From Drosophila pseudoobscura (lineage: Eukaryota > Arthropoda > Insecta > Diptera > Drosophilidae), in the NCBI RefSeq assembly GCF_009870125.1, contig NC_046679.1:22258001-22322000 (forward strand): 64,000 nucleotides of DNA, written 5' to 3'. Every line of letters begins with the position of its first letter. The first letter of the stretch is position 1. Shown piece by piece: positions 23,513 through 33,928 of the stretch. The notes below the pieces were generated by a model. The model saw only the letters and a program-made list of their open reading frames with translations, was not told where the DNA came from and made no database searches. The position numbers were made by a program, and so were the translations under genes.

Positions 23513-24787
23513 GATACGCGCAAATTTTAAATGTTTTCAACTGATGTTCAACCGTTTACTGCTGCTAATGATTTGTATTGTTCTGACGTATTCAATAAGA
23601 ACTCTAATACTTGATGTATTACGTTATAGTTTGAATTATAAATTATTATCAACCAAAAAGTAGTATAATAGAAAGCTTTAAATATTTAGAATGGTTTCCA
23701 ACCACGGGTTTGTTTGGAGGGCTTCCCGCCTTCGTAGAGCTCCAACCTCTAGTCTGGGCTTAAAAAAAACGATATATTGGATCTATCCCTACTGGCGCTA
23801 CAAGGAATATGCATAAATTCAGTGTATATTAATCCGTATGACTGCCGTATGACTGCCTATTCTAATATTACTCTATATCCGCGTATGTCATTAATGTCAA
23901 TAAAATCATAAAAAAATTTCCATGTTCAATAAAAAAACAATAAAAACTTCCGAGCGCTATAATATAGTATGAATGTAATCAATAAAATCATCTGGCTGCT
24001 TCGATTCCTCCGTTTCCCCTGCTCAGGACTGATAAGCGCTTGTCTGTCATTGAAACTAGAATATGGTTGGTTGTCTGTCGGGAATTTGCCAGAGCAGAGT
24101 CGTTTGCCCTGCGAAATTTCATTAAGCGATTAATTTGCCCACAATTCTCCCTGGAACAATATTTAATGAGTAAATATTATATTTAGGAGTGTCTTAGCTT
24201 TTGGGGGAGCAGTATTAATGATAATTTCTCTCGTGCAAACAAATAGACTCTCTTCTCTTAAAGCAGCCCAGTAAAAAAAGAGAAGAGCTGTTTGCATGTA
24301 TAAAAATAGCTCTTTTTAATGAATGGAATATTTGATGGATATATAATTAAATCTAATTCGATTAGCAAAGGTTTCACAAAGGTATTAAATCGACTCCAGT
24401 CCAATAAAAACTACACTGGTATCACACTTATCCCCATTAGACATTTTTGTACTCGTTCCTACGCTCTCTCTTTGTAAAGCTCTCGAAGCCCCAACGGTTT
24501 TGGCGCTCTCAGCGAGAAACAGCAACAGCTGCTGGGGTATGCGTCGCGTGTTTCGGAAGCAACAATTCCATTTCAAATGCTCCACTGCCCGTCAACGGAG
24601 CTCCATCCGCTCATTTTGTTACTGTTGGATGAGAACGCGGCGTGTGTGCGTGATTATTACGAGAGCTGCTGTATATTGTATATACCCATCAAACAAAAAT
24701 CAATTCGAAGAGTGAAGTGCGTGTAGTAAGGTGACAAATCATAGGAGCTTATCATTCGATTAAAGACAATATCAAAAGTGTCCAAGA

Positions 24788-26604
24788 ATGGAGCGCATTC
24801 TGAGAGGTGTGATGCGGTATCGTAATACGACGCGCGAGCAAATGGTCAAAGAGTTCCAGAAAGTGCGCGATAATCCAGAGGTGAGGCAAACGTTTGTAGG
24901 TCAAGATTAGAACTAGAACCTATACCCGTGTGCGTGAAATTGGGAAATAACTTAGCTCAATTTGACATTGAGCATTCACATAAATTGTTAAATAGAGAGG
25001 CCCCAGAACATGCTTTTGCCTTGTGCAGGCCTATTATCACATAGTTGTCTGGCTTGTCAGACAGTCTGCCTCTCTGCCCTCTCTAGTACATACTAGAGTC
25101 TCTCGACTCACCGTTTTGTTGTAGCTTTATTTTTGGTAAACAAACATTTAAGGCTCTCTACGAACCGGTTGGTTGTCGATGTCCAGCCCCTACCCCACTC
25201 TTTTTATTATTACGTTTTTTACGTTTTATTTTTATATACTTAAGTGATTGTTTTCGTTTCTTTTGGGGTTTGAGTTCGTGCATTGGCGGCCCTGCTAATG
25301 TATAAATTAATTTTGTTTCTGTTCTAATTGGAAATGTGGCGAATCATTGTTTTTAAGCACGAAACGAAAATACCCTATGATTGTTAACTTTAGTTAATAT
25401 TTATCAGAAATAACACCACGATCAAAACTGATTGAACATTCCTTTCCAGACCATAAAGGCTTTAGTTTATGTTTCAGGAACACGAACACGATAAGATCGT
25501 TCTTTATCTACGTTTTAGTTGGCATTATTTGTATTTTTCCTACTAGAACAATAACACTATAAATACAAAATTCCCCTCCCATATGTTATATTCCCTGTCA
25601 ATAGTTTTCCAATGATTTTGAAATTCTCTGGTGAACAGCCTTGAACCGGCCCCTCTGGTGGACACTTTGGCTATCTGCCAAGTGTGTCATAAGTAGAGCA
25701 CAATTGGTTTTGATTTTCCTTTAAATATATTTCACTACGCACGTACCGATATCTGTGCTAACTCCTGATATGTTTTATCTACCAGCCCAAGGCCGTGTTT
25801 TTCACCTGCATGGACAGTAGAATGATTCCCACCAGATATACGGACACTCACGTGGGCGATATGTTTGTGGGTATGTTATATACTTGTATACCTCTATATG
25901 TTCATAATGTACTAACATACTGTTTGTTTCCCACGGATAAGTGAGGAATGCGGGAAATCTGATACCCCATGCCCAGCACTTTCAGGATGAGTACTTCAGC
26001 TGCGAGCCGGCAGCCCTGGAGCTGGGTTGTGTGGTGAACGATATCCGGCACATCATTGTATGCGGACACAGTGATTGTAAGGCCATGAATCTGTTGTACC
26101 AGCTAAGGGATCCGGAGTTTGCTTCCAAGGTACAGATTGTCTTAGCTTTCAACCTTATATATATAAACCTTATAACTGAATTTGTCCTGCCCCCAAATCT
26201 AGTTAAATCGACGACTCTCTCCGCTGCGTTCATGGCTCTGCACGCATGCCAACACCAGTCTGGAGAAGTTTCAGGAATGGCACGATGCTGGAATGAAAGA
26301 TCCCATATTTTTCTCTTCCGAAACGCCCCTTCGTCGTTTCGTGGCCTACATAGACTCGGAGAAAAAGTTCGCCATTGAGGATAAGCTTTCCCAAATCAAT
26401 ACGCTTCAGCAGATGTCGAACATTGCCTCGTATGGCTTCCTTAAGGCGCGCCTGGAGTCACATGATCTCCATATACACGCGCTCTGGTTCGATATCTATA
26501 CGGGAGACATCTATTACTTTAGTCGCGGAGCCAAGCAGTTCATAGCCGTCGACGAGGACAGCGTGGATCGTCTGTCCGCTGAGGTTCGAAGGTTCTACTC
26601 GTAG
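24788..26604 (+). CDS. CAHbeta: Beta-class carbonic anhydrase
   Basis: Coding exons are 24788-24880, 25786-25870, 25942-26129 and 26203-26604, giving 255 residues, the length I recall for D. melanogaster CAHbeta (CG11967). The enzyme interconverts carbon dioxide and bicarbonate using zinc; the fly enzyme is reported as mitochondrial. The beta-class motifs are intact: C39-x-D41-x-R43 (TCMDSR) and H102-x2-C105 (CGHSDC), giving the zinc ligands Cys39, His102 and Cys105 and the Asp-Arg dyad. FFTCMDSRMIPTRYT and HALWFDIYTGDIYYFSRG are typical of the insect subfamily. Intron 1 (24881-25785, 905 bp) has no coding features. It converges with RagA-B, leaving 379 bp between stop codons. Confidence 0.97.
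24881..25785 (+). other. CAHbeta intron 1 (905 bp)
   Basis: Bounded by GAG|GTGAGG and TACCAG|CCC. It is AT-rich with no coding frame and no recognised element. Confidence 0.85.
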
Positions 26605-26983
26605 GCCAGATATACATATGGATTTTCTGGATTATCTGTGATATGTGCAACAAAAAGTTAGGCCTTATATTGCGTACTGCATTTACAAATGACTAATTGT
26701 TAGGTTTCTTTTGTATGTATATTTATAAGTGTGTAATTTTTGTGTATATAAACTTACGGCCTACAAAGGTTCAAACTTACAAATCTAAGAAAAATCAACG
26801 AAGGAGATGGCTATATTTATATTAATCAGTAAGGGAAGCAGCAAGACTTTTCGGGGAGGGGGCGGCACCCTGGGCGCTTCGATGTGTGCACAACAACAGA
26901 CAGTGGGGCATTGTCTTTTGAAACAGAATAAACAGGCAGAGCAGGCACGAGGAAACAGAAAACAACGAATCAGCGCGGCGTCA
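26605..26983. other. convergent 3' region between CAHbeta and RagA-B
   Basis: It carries the 3' UTRs of both genes. No AATAAA is obvious for CAHbeta; the sequence near 26740 (TGTATATAAAC) is only AT-rich. No other feature is seen. Confidence 0.7.
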
Positions 26984-28103
<1,120 letters not shown>

Positions 28104-28209
28104 TTTGATTTTAATATTTTCAATTCTCACTTCAAATCAACAATAAAAACAAATAGAAGGGCGGGGGTGGGAGGACATATGTCACTCACCGATGACGATA
28201 ACAGTGACC

Positions 28210-28219
28210 AGTGTGACCG
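28210..28219 (-). promoter_or_regulatory. core promoter Motif 1 of RagA-B
   Basis: On the minus strand this reads CGGTCACACT, an exact Motif 1. It lies about 110 bases before the RagA-B ATG, which fits a short 5' leader and a housekeeping promoter. There is no TATA box. Confidence 0.7.
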
Positions 28220-28292
28220 TAGTACCACAATTTGCTAAAAAAAGAAAGCACACTAGTTCTTGTAAGGCGGTACATTTTTAAATTGCGCACTT

Positions 28293-28326
28293 CCACTAAC
28301 CATACAGTATACTGTATGGTTAGTGG
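28293..28326. repeat. perfect 34-bp palindrome
   Basis: The left arm CCACTAACCATACAGTA is followed without a spacer by its exact reverse complement, centred between 28309 and 28310. It lies 75 bases upstream of Motif 1 of RagA-B and 250 bases beyond the stop of the zinc-finger gene. Confidence 0.95.
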
Positions 28327-28577
28327 CACTTCTTTTGCAACACATCCCAGGGCTATGTACTTCCCAAGACCTGAGGTCGCACAATATACCAACTAATTGG
28401 ACATCTCGGACCAATTCAAACAACAAAAGTAATCGACAATAAAAAACTGCAAACGATGACTGGCTAGCGGGCCTTCCCCCAAAGAAAACAAAGCTTCGTA
28501 ACAATTTATAAATTCAAAAATCAAATTTCATCTGATCTGCATCATGTTCAACAATATTCACTGAATTCATTTTTTAA

Positions 28578-29847
28578 TCACTCCTGATCATTCTCACTGG
28601 TACGATGCTTTCGCAGCACATGCCGTTTCATATGATGCTTCTCCCTGAAAGCCATCACGCAATGGGGACACTTGTAGGGTCGGTCGTCTGTGTGGCGTCT
28701 TCGGTGCTTGCAGAGATTTTTGTTATCGGCAAAGGCGTGTTGGCATTCGGGACATTTGTAGGGCTTTTCCCCCGTATGTATGCGAATGTGGATTTTTAGA
28801 GTCTGTTTGGAGCGGAATGAAGATGCACAGAAGGCGCAGGTGTGCGGTCTTTCGCCAGTGTGAGAGAGAGTGTGGATTTTTAGTGCAGTCTTGTTGTGGA
28901 ATCCAATCTCGCAGTGCGTGCACTTGTGAGGGCCGGTGCCAGGCTTATTAGATTCCTCCTCGGTGTGGCTGAGCATGTGCTCCTTGAGATAGTAGTTATG
29001 GACAAAAGTTTGCGGGCAGTGAGTGCATTTGAAGGGGCGATCCTCCTCCAGCAGGCATTTATGGTTGGTTCTATTTTGGCTTGTTGCAAAGCTCTTCATG
29101 CATAGGGGGCATTGATATGGTCGGTTGCTTTTGTGGAGACTCATGTGTACGTCAAGATCCGTCTTAAATAGGAAACGCTGTTCGCAAGTTTGGCAAATGT
29201 GGGACCTAGTGTGAATTCTGTGGAGGAAACAGATACTCTGAATCATGAATCAATCAATTCATGAATCAATTCTGAAATTAAACTCACTTCATATGTTCAT
29301 CAAGATTTCTTTTACGCTGGAACTGCTTGATGCAGAGGTCGCACTTAAAAGCCTCTTTGTTAGTTTCCTGTAGCTGCTTGCGGGCTCCAGAGGTCAGTCT
29401 TTTCTGTCTTTTCTCTTCAACTTCTATTTTTGGAGATTTCTGTTCAACTATTGGCTCCTCCAGCTTCAGCTTGACTTCCGTTTCAGCGTCAAACATATCT
29501 TCAACAATGAAACTTTCTTCCTCGAACTCTATCGTATCCAGCATGGGTTCCATCTTGATACTCAGTAATTCCTGATGGGATTGCGTTTGAATCGCCAGAT
29601 AAGATTCCTCGTGACTCCTTTCACATCTTCGCTTGAAGCGATACGAGCTTTGGGCATTGAGGATACAGGACAAGCATATGTTTTGGGAAAGCTCATCCCC
29701 GGCTTCGATCTTTACGTCGGCACATGCCATTACCATGTCGGCGAGAATCGGTTCCATTTCCCCCTCCCATTGGCGACGCTCACGCTCGTCAAATATGCCG
29801 AATAGAGTCACGGAATGCGACCTGCAAATTCGACATAGTTCCGCCAT
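28578..29847 (-). CDS. ZAD and C2H2 zinc-finger protein
   Basis: Two coding exons on the minus strand, 29847-29288 and 29217-28578, give 399 residues across a 70-bp intron. The N-terminal ZAD (about 1-75) has its two Cys pairs, LCRIC and NICLSC. ZAD is an insect-expanded dimerisation domain. An acidic linker (about 90-170) leads to eight zinc fingers. Most are C2H2 with TGERPH or TGEKPY-type linkers in the last four; finger three (YQCPLCMKSFATSQNRTNHKC) is of the C2HC kind. It is a nuclear DNA-binding protein, and proteins of this class often act in chromatin architecture or promoter recognition. I cannot name the orthologue. The ATG at 29847 is chosen because it opens directly into MAELCRIC; upstream codons in frame have no ATG. 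Confidence 0.93.
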
Positions 29848-29938
29848 CCTTTTGGCACAAACCACGTTACTTATTGCCTTTAAGCATTGAAAAAGAGGGC
29901 CGTCAAAGCTATAATTTTGTTTGTTGATATTTTTTGAT

Positions 29939-30022
29939 CAGTGTGACCGTGGCAGCGATAAAATATACCGTCCGACCCTCAGAAATATACCGTCTCATCT
30001 TAAAAATATACCGAAAATATAC
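29939..30022 (-). promoter_or_regulatory. Motif 1 plus Motif 6-like array, promoter of the zinc-finger gene
   Basis: On the minus strand, CGGTCACACTG (29949-29939) is an exact Motif 1 about 90 bases before the ATG. Just upstream lie CGGTATATTT at 29970-29961, 29992-29983 and 30013-30004, plus AGTATATTT at 30022-30014. These match Drosophila Motif 6 (KTYRGTATWTTT), known to accompany Motif 1 at housekeeping starts. Three or four copies in 60 bases is denser than I would expect. Confidence 0.7.
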
Positions 30023-30150
30023 TAACGAATTCAAGATATATTTTACATATTCCTCGTTTTTGATATTCTGTGGATTATTACTAACTATATAGAACATTTA
30101 GCTATGCCCACATCATTTTTCCTATTAATGAATCTATTTTCCAAGCGACT
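30004..30150 (+). repeat. diverged direct repeat, copy 1
   Basis: This segment resembles 30385-30515 in the same orientation. Shared landmarks, in order, are AT(T)ATACCGA, a GAATT, CATATTCCTC, TTTTGAT.TTC, ACTA..AGCTA or ACTAACTAT, CATTTAGCT.TGCCCACAT, and TGAATC.ATTTTC. Identity by eye is about two thirds. Confidence 0.7.
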
Positions 30151-30384
30151 AGTTTTTTTTTATTGCATTTTGACTAAAACAACGTTTAAACAAAATAGTT
30201 CAAAAAAAAAAAAAAAGATGCAATGTTGCTGGAATTTGAAGACATAATGCTTGTAGACCCTAAGTCGATATCCAAGTACAGTAATTTAAGTACATCATTT
30301 TAAAGTATGGAATGGGACTCATTGTTGTGAACCGGTTATTAGCGATTCATACCCGATTCAAATAAAAACCGAAATATACGGTCT

Positions 30385-30515
30385 TATTTTCAAATTATAC
30401 CGACGAATTATTCATATTCCTCAATTTTGATTTTCCATCGAATACTACCAGCTAAATAGACCATTTAGCTTTGCCCACATAGCCTTATGCGATTGATGAA
30501 TCAATTTTCTACTTA
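30385..30515 (+). repeat. diverged direct repeat, copy 2
   Basis: Same landmarks as copy 1, including CATATTCCTC and CATTTAGCTTTGCCCACAT. It is followed by further TATACCG or ATACCG sites (30533, 30564) and a near-match to Motif 1 on the plus strand (TGGTCACCCTG, 30593-30603). Confidence 0.7.
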
Positions 30516-30592
30516 ACTGGCCTATTCTATACCTATACCGTCGGTTCAATTTTGACCTCAAATAATACCGAAAAGTATTAAAAATACGTAAA

Positions 30593-30603
30593 TGGTCACC
30601 CTG
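30593..30603 (+). promoter_or_regulatory. degenerate Motif 1 upstream of the GILT-like gene
   Basis: TGGTCACCCTG differs from Motif 1 at one position. It points toward the GILT-like gene, 330 bases downstream, and closes the duplicated promoter-like segment. Confidence 0.35.
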
Positions 30604-30930
30604 GACCGCAGGCTCATTTCTTGTATTAACCCACTTGACCCCCCCTCTATTCAAACAAGTTAACAACTTTAGTTAAGCTACTAGCCATACAGTTATACAT
30701 ATATATATTCCACGGAAAATATTATTATACCGATATACCGTAAGTAATATTCACTAAATAAACATTAAATTCAATTTCGACCTTAATATATACATATATC
30801 AATGAATAGATATTTTGTAAGCACTATAAAGCGCGCGTTACGCTTCAGATTTGAATCGAATCCAATTGAATTAAAAATTATACATTTTCCTTATCACTGT
30901 TTGTTGCCATTGAAACATGAACCGTGAAAC

Positions 30931-31227
30931 ATGTCCCAGCTAATATTTTTGCTGCTGGTTTGCCATGTCTTGCCACATGGATGTGAACAGGATCAAAAGG
31001 TGTTGCTTATATTGTAGGTTCTGTGATTAATATTAACAAGCTACCGTTATCCCCATAGCGCCTAAAAATGACCGTTCTGTACGAGGTTTTGTGTGTGGAT
31101 TCTGTAGATTATTTGACAAGTTTGTTACGTGTTTTCAAAAAGTTAAATGGATACATTGACCTCCAGTTGGTTCCCTACGGCAAAGCTTCGGTAAGTGAAC
31201 ACTATTGTTTATGAACAATATTCGAAA

Positions 31228-31266
<39 letters not shown>

Positions 31267-31744
31267 CACCAGCATGGAGGAACAGTTTGCCAACATGGTC
31301 CTAAAGAATGTAAGGGAAATAGAATTCAGGATTGTGCTCTTCATACCGACATGACCCAATTAGAAAAATTGAGCTACGTCACTTGTCAGATAACAAACAG
31401 AAAATTGGTAACTAAGATAGATACAAAATGCATCAAATCATCGGCCATCAAGAGGTATATTACTGAATGTATGGGTCGAAATGGCCGGTCGAGGACATAT
31501 CAGAAACAATCCGAGAGAATCACCAACATGTACGAGTTCGATCAAATTCCGGCCATAATATACAATGATGTAGGTACTATCATCATTGAGAATATAGTTT
31601 TTATAATGTTTCAACAACTTTTTCAAGGAATTCGATGAAAGTCTACAAGATGAGGCCACTGATAAACTCAAAAAGAGTATATGCAGGGCCATAGTGGAAA
31701 CTGGAATCGAAGAGCCAACATACTGTTTTAAAAGAAAGCATTAA
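30931..31744 (+). CDS. GILT-like thiol reductase family protein, diverged tandem paralogue
   Basis: Coding exons are 30931-30999, 31059-31190, 31273-31569 and 31628-31744, giving 204 residues. A signal peptide (MSQLIFLLLVCHVLPHG) precedes a thioredoxin-like GILT domain. The signature CQHG-x2-EC-x2-N-x4-C is intact (CQHGPKECKGNRIQDC). The active site reads LCVDS, so only the first Cys of the CXXC of vertebrate GILT is present; the neighbouring GILT gene also has CXXS (LCPDS). GILT enzymes reduce disulphides in lysosomes or as secreted proteins, with immune roles in insects. The first donor (AAG|GTGTTG) is weak. Intron 2 has a (TC)16 tract just before its acceptor. A short upstream ATG (30916) opens an eight-codon out-of-frame uORF. 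ATTAAA overlaps the stop codon. Frame is intact, but it is clearly more diverged than its neighbour. Confidence 0.85.
31231..31263 (+). repeat. (TC)16 microsatellite within a GILT-like intron
   Basis: An uninterrupted TC tract ends nine bases before the acceptor AG at 31271-31272, so it forms the polypyrimidine tract of intron 2 of the GILT-like gene. Confidence 0.95.
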
Positions 31745-31834
31745 ATTGCATTTTCACGGTAGCCGTGCAACATTGAAATATTGATATACACATCTGTAAA
31801 GTTTCAAGGCTCTTTAGTTGCCTTTCTTCTAAAC

Positions 31835-32047
31835 ATGGGAGGTGTCCGCGTGAATATAATTTTAACGGTCATATTGATATTTTTCATATGGCAAGGCATC
31901 AGGTACCACCAGTCGTTGCTGCGAAAATTGTGCGAGCAGAGTCTTTTTCAATTGAAGCAGGTGAGAGGTTATCGATTATAGTCTTGGTGTAACGGTCTCG
32001 ATATACAGCAAAAGGGGATTTACAGAATACGGTTTATCGTGTGCTAA
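31835..32047 (+). CDS. possible 54-residue single-pass membrane protein
   Basis: Exon 31835-31960 starts MGGVRVNIILTVILIFFIWQ, a strongly hydrophobic segment, and continues with a basic helical tail. The exon ends AAGCAG|GTGAGA, a consensus donor. A pyrimidine-poor acceptor TATACAG at 32008 would join 32009-32047, adding QKGIYRIRFIVC and a stop. The intron would be 48 bp, at the short end for Drosophila. Unspliced, the frame stops six codons later. The ATG context AAAC-ATG-G is good. It lies 90 bp behind the GILT-like stop codon, with no clear poly(A) signal between them apart from ATTAAA at the stop, so it could share that transcript. I do not recognise the family. Confidence 0.35.
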
Positions 32048-32429
32048 AACAGGTCTCAAAACTGTTTACCATAGTCCCATTGTTAGCTTAAGGTGTGAAC
32101 ACGGGAATATAGTATCTGCTCGAACGAAATAAGCTGACTCAAGAAACCGGCTTGCCAGCGAGAATGCTGAAGAGAGACACGCACCGAACATGCTCTGCTG
32201 TTGTCTGGTCCGGCTTCTGGTGCTGGCCGAAAATAAGCACCAAATGTGACAAAACTGCGCTCAGTTGTTTAACTAAAATCGAATTCGACGGTCGCATAAT
32301 ATTGGGCTGGGCTTGGCATTCACCTGAAGGCAACCACCGCGCGCACGAACAAATAAACGGGCATTCTCGAACGGAACCCATCGAAGGCCAATCGATTTTC
32401 GCTGATATAGCTCAAAATATTTGCCCAAC
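32048..32429 (+). other. intergenic leader region upstream of GILT1
   Basis: Short open frames on both strands lack coding character. It should contain the promoter of the GILT1 gene, but no TATA box or Motif 1 is evident. Confidence 0.5.
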
Positions 32430-33348
32430 ATGCTAAAATTTCCCACTGCCTTGAGCATGAGTTTCCTGCTAGGGGTCATGCTGACCGTTAGCTGCTGGGC
32501 TGAACGGGAGGAAAAGCCACGCGAAAAACGTCAGGCGGATAAGGTTCAGCTCTAGATGCTATTACCTCTGAAACTCCCATGCAAACATTGATTTCTCATC
32601 CATCTCCTTAGCTGCACATCACGTTGCTGTACGAGTCCCTTTGTCCGGATAGCAGGAATTTCATGCACCAACTGGGACCCGTCCACGAGGAGCTGCAACA
32701 GTACATGGACATCCAGTTGGTGCCGTTCGGCAAGTCCCGGTCCGAGCAGGGCGGCGCCATCTTCCACTGCCAGCATGGACCCGCCGAGTGCGAGGGCAAT
32801 CGTGTCCAGAGTTGTGTCATCAGCAGCACCGCCAATCAGTCGGCTCAAGTGAAATTCGTTGTCTGCCAGATGTTCGCCTTGGATTCTTCTCGCGCTGATC
32901 AGGTATGTGCGATGGTGAAAGCCGCAGCCCAGTGTGTTTGCCCAAATGATTAACAAGCCATTTACATATCCCAATGTCCCAATGTCCCAACGACCACAGT
33001 GTGCCAGCGAGGCTGGTCTCCTCACCGACGTGGACCATTGCGCAGACAGCGAGACTGGCACCAAGCTGCAGCTGCAAGCGGAGCTGGTGACCAAATCATA
33101 TCAGCCGAGCTTCATTCCCACCATTGTTTACAATGGCGTAAGTACTCTCAATCTCCCATCGGCCGGCCATCGTAATCGAATGGAGCATTTAACTGGTTTC
33201 TCGTTTTCGTTTCGATTTCGTTTTCCACTTGCAACAGGTATTCAATCAGCAGCTGCAGGACCATTCGCTTCGCGATTTCCGCGGCACGGTATGCCATTTG
33301 TTGCGTCAACAAAACTTGCTGCCCAGCGGCTCCCCAGTCTGCCAGTGA
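32430..33348 (+). CDS. GILT1: Gamma-interferon-inducible lysosomal thiol reductase 1 (GILT1)-like
   Basis: Coding exons are 32430-32543, 32612-32902, 33000-33137 and 33238-33348, giving 217 residues. A signal peptide (about 1-26, including MSFLLGVMLTVSCWA) precedes the thioredoxin-like GILT domain. The active-site region is LLYESLCPDSRNF, the CXXS form common in insects. The signature CQHGPAECEGNRVQSC fits CQHG-x2-EC-x2-N-x4-C. Later Cys residues (VVCQMF, QCASEAG, DHCADS) and the C-terminal VCHLL and PVCQ match the family. It is predicted lysosomal or secreted, reducing disulphides in endocytosed proteins; insect members affect antibacterial defence. The exon pattern matches the upstream paralogue, so the pair arose by tandem duplication. 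The symbol is inferred from similarity and region. A poly(A) signal ATTAAA lies at 33414-33419. Confidence 0.9.
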
Positions 33349-33928
33349 AGCCCAGTCCAGTCTAGTAAATGTACATACAATGCAATGTAAAACTGCCACA
33401 ACTTTGGAATGAAATTAAATATTCAGAAACTGGTTCTCTCGGCCGCCCGTCTTAAACAAGAACATCTTACTTAGGGGACACACATATTGAAACAACGGAC
33501 ACTGAATTTTCAGACAATAATTTATATGGGTACATAAGATACAGTTCATCAATTACAATCCAATCGTGTAATAAATTGGTGCCTATGGCTTCTAGTAATA
33601 TTTACAATATAAATTCATTAATTTCGATGATGGGATGCGAATTGGGTAAGGATCAAATATATACTCGTATGTATAATATCGTTAGGTCTTCCTCGGACGA
33701 TGAACCAACAACAAATGACTTATCCGCTACTTGCTAGGTGATAATGGATAATAGACTACAACTAGGAATTAAATTTCTCGCACTTTTTGTATTGTATTTG
33801 TATTTGCTATGGTTGCTGACGGGGTGGTGCGCAGAAATAACAATTTGTAAACGGGTTTCCTTTGTGTTAAAGCATTCTCTCTCCCTTCCTCTCTCTCTCT
33901 CTCTGGGGCGGGGACGGGGGAGTCCACC
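33349..33928. other. convergent 3' region between GILT1 and the FAM43-like gene
   Basis: It carries the 3' UTRs of both genes, with ATTAAA at 33414-33419 on the plus strand. A CT-rich tract at 33866-33904 lies just beyond the FAM43-like stop codon, so it is probably transcribed as GA-rich 3' UTR. Confidence 0.7.

Larger units (their letters stand above)
22635..24787. other. divergent intergenic region between the UBTD-like gene and CAHbeta
   Basis: It holds the probable 5' UTR of the UBTD-like gene, core-promoter motifs at 23131-23140, 23468-23477 and 23505-23512, and the probable CAHbeta leader in about 24400-24787. There is no coding exon. Bases 24281-24318 form an imperfect inverted repeat (AAAAAGAG...AGCTCTTTTT). 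Confidence 0.6.

Noticed and set aside
24281-24318. Inverted repeat AAAAAGAG...AGCTCTTTTT as a small RNA hairpin
   Set aside because: The arms are short and imperfect, and the length does not fit a microRNA precursor.
29848-29865. Longer start for the zinc-finger protein (six more codons)
   Set aside because: The first codon would be GTG; the ATG at 29847 leads straight into the ZAD Cys motif.
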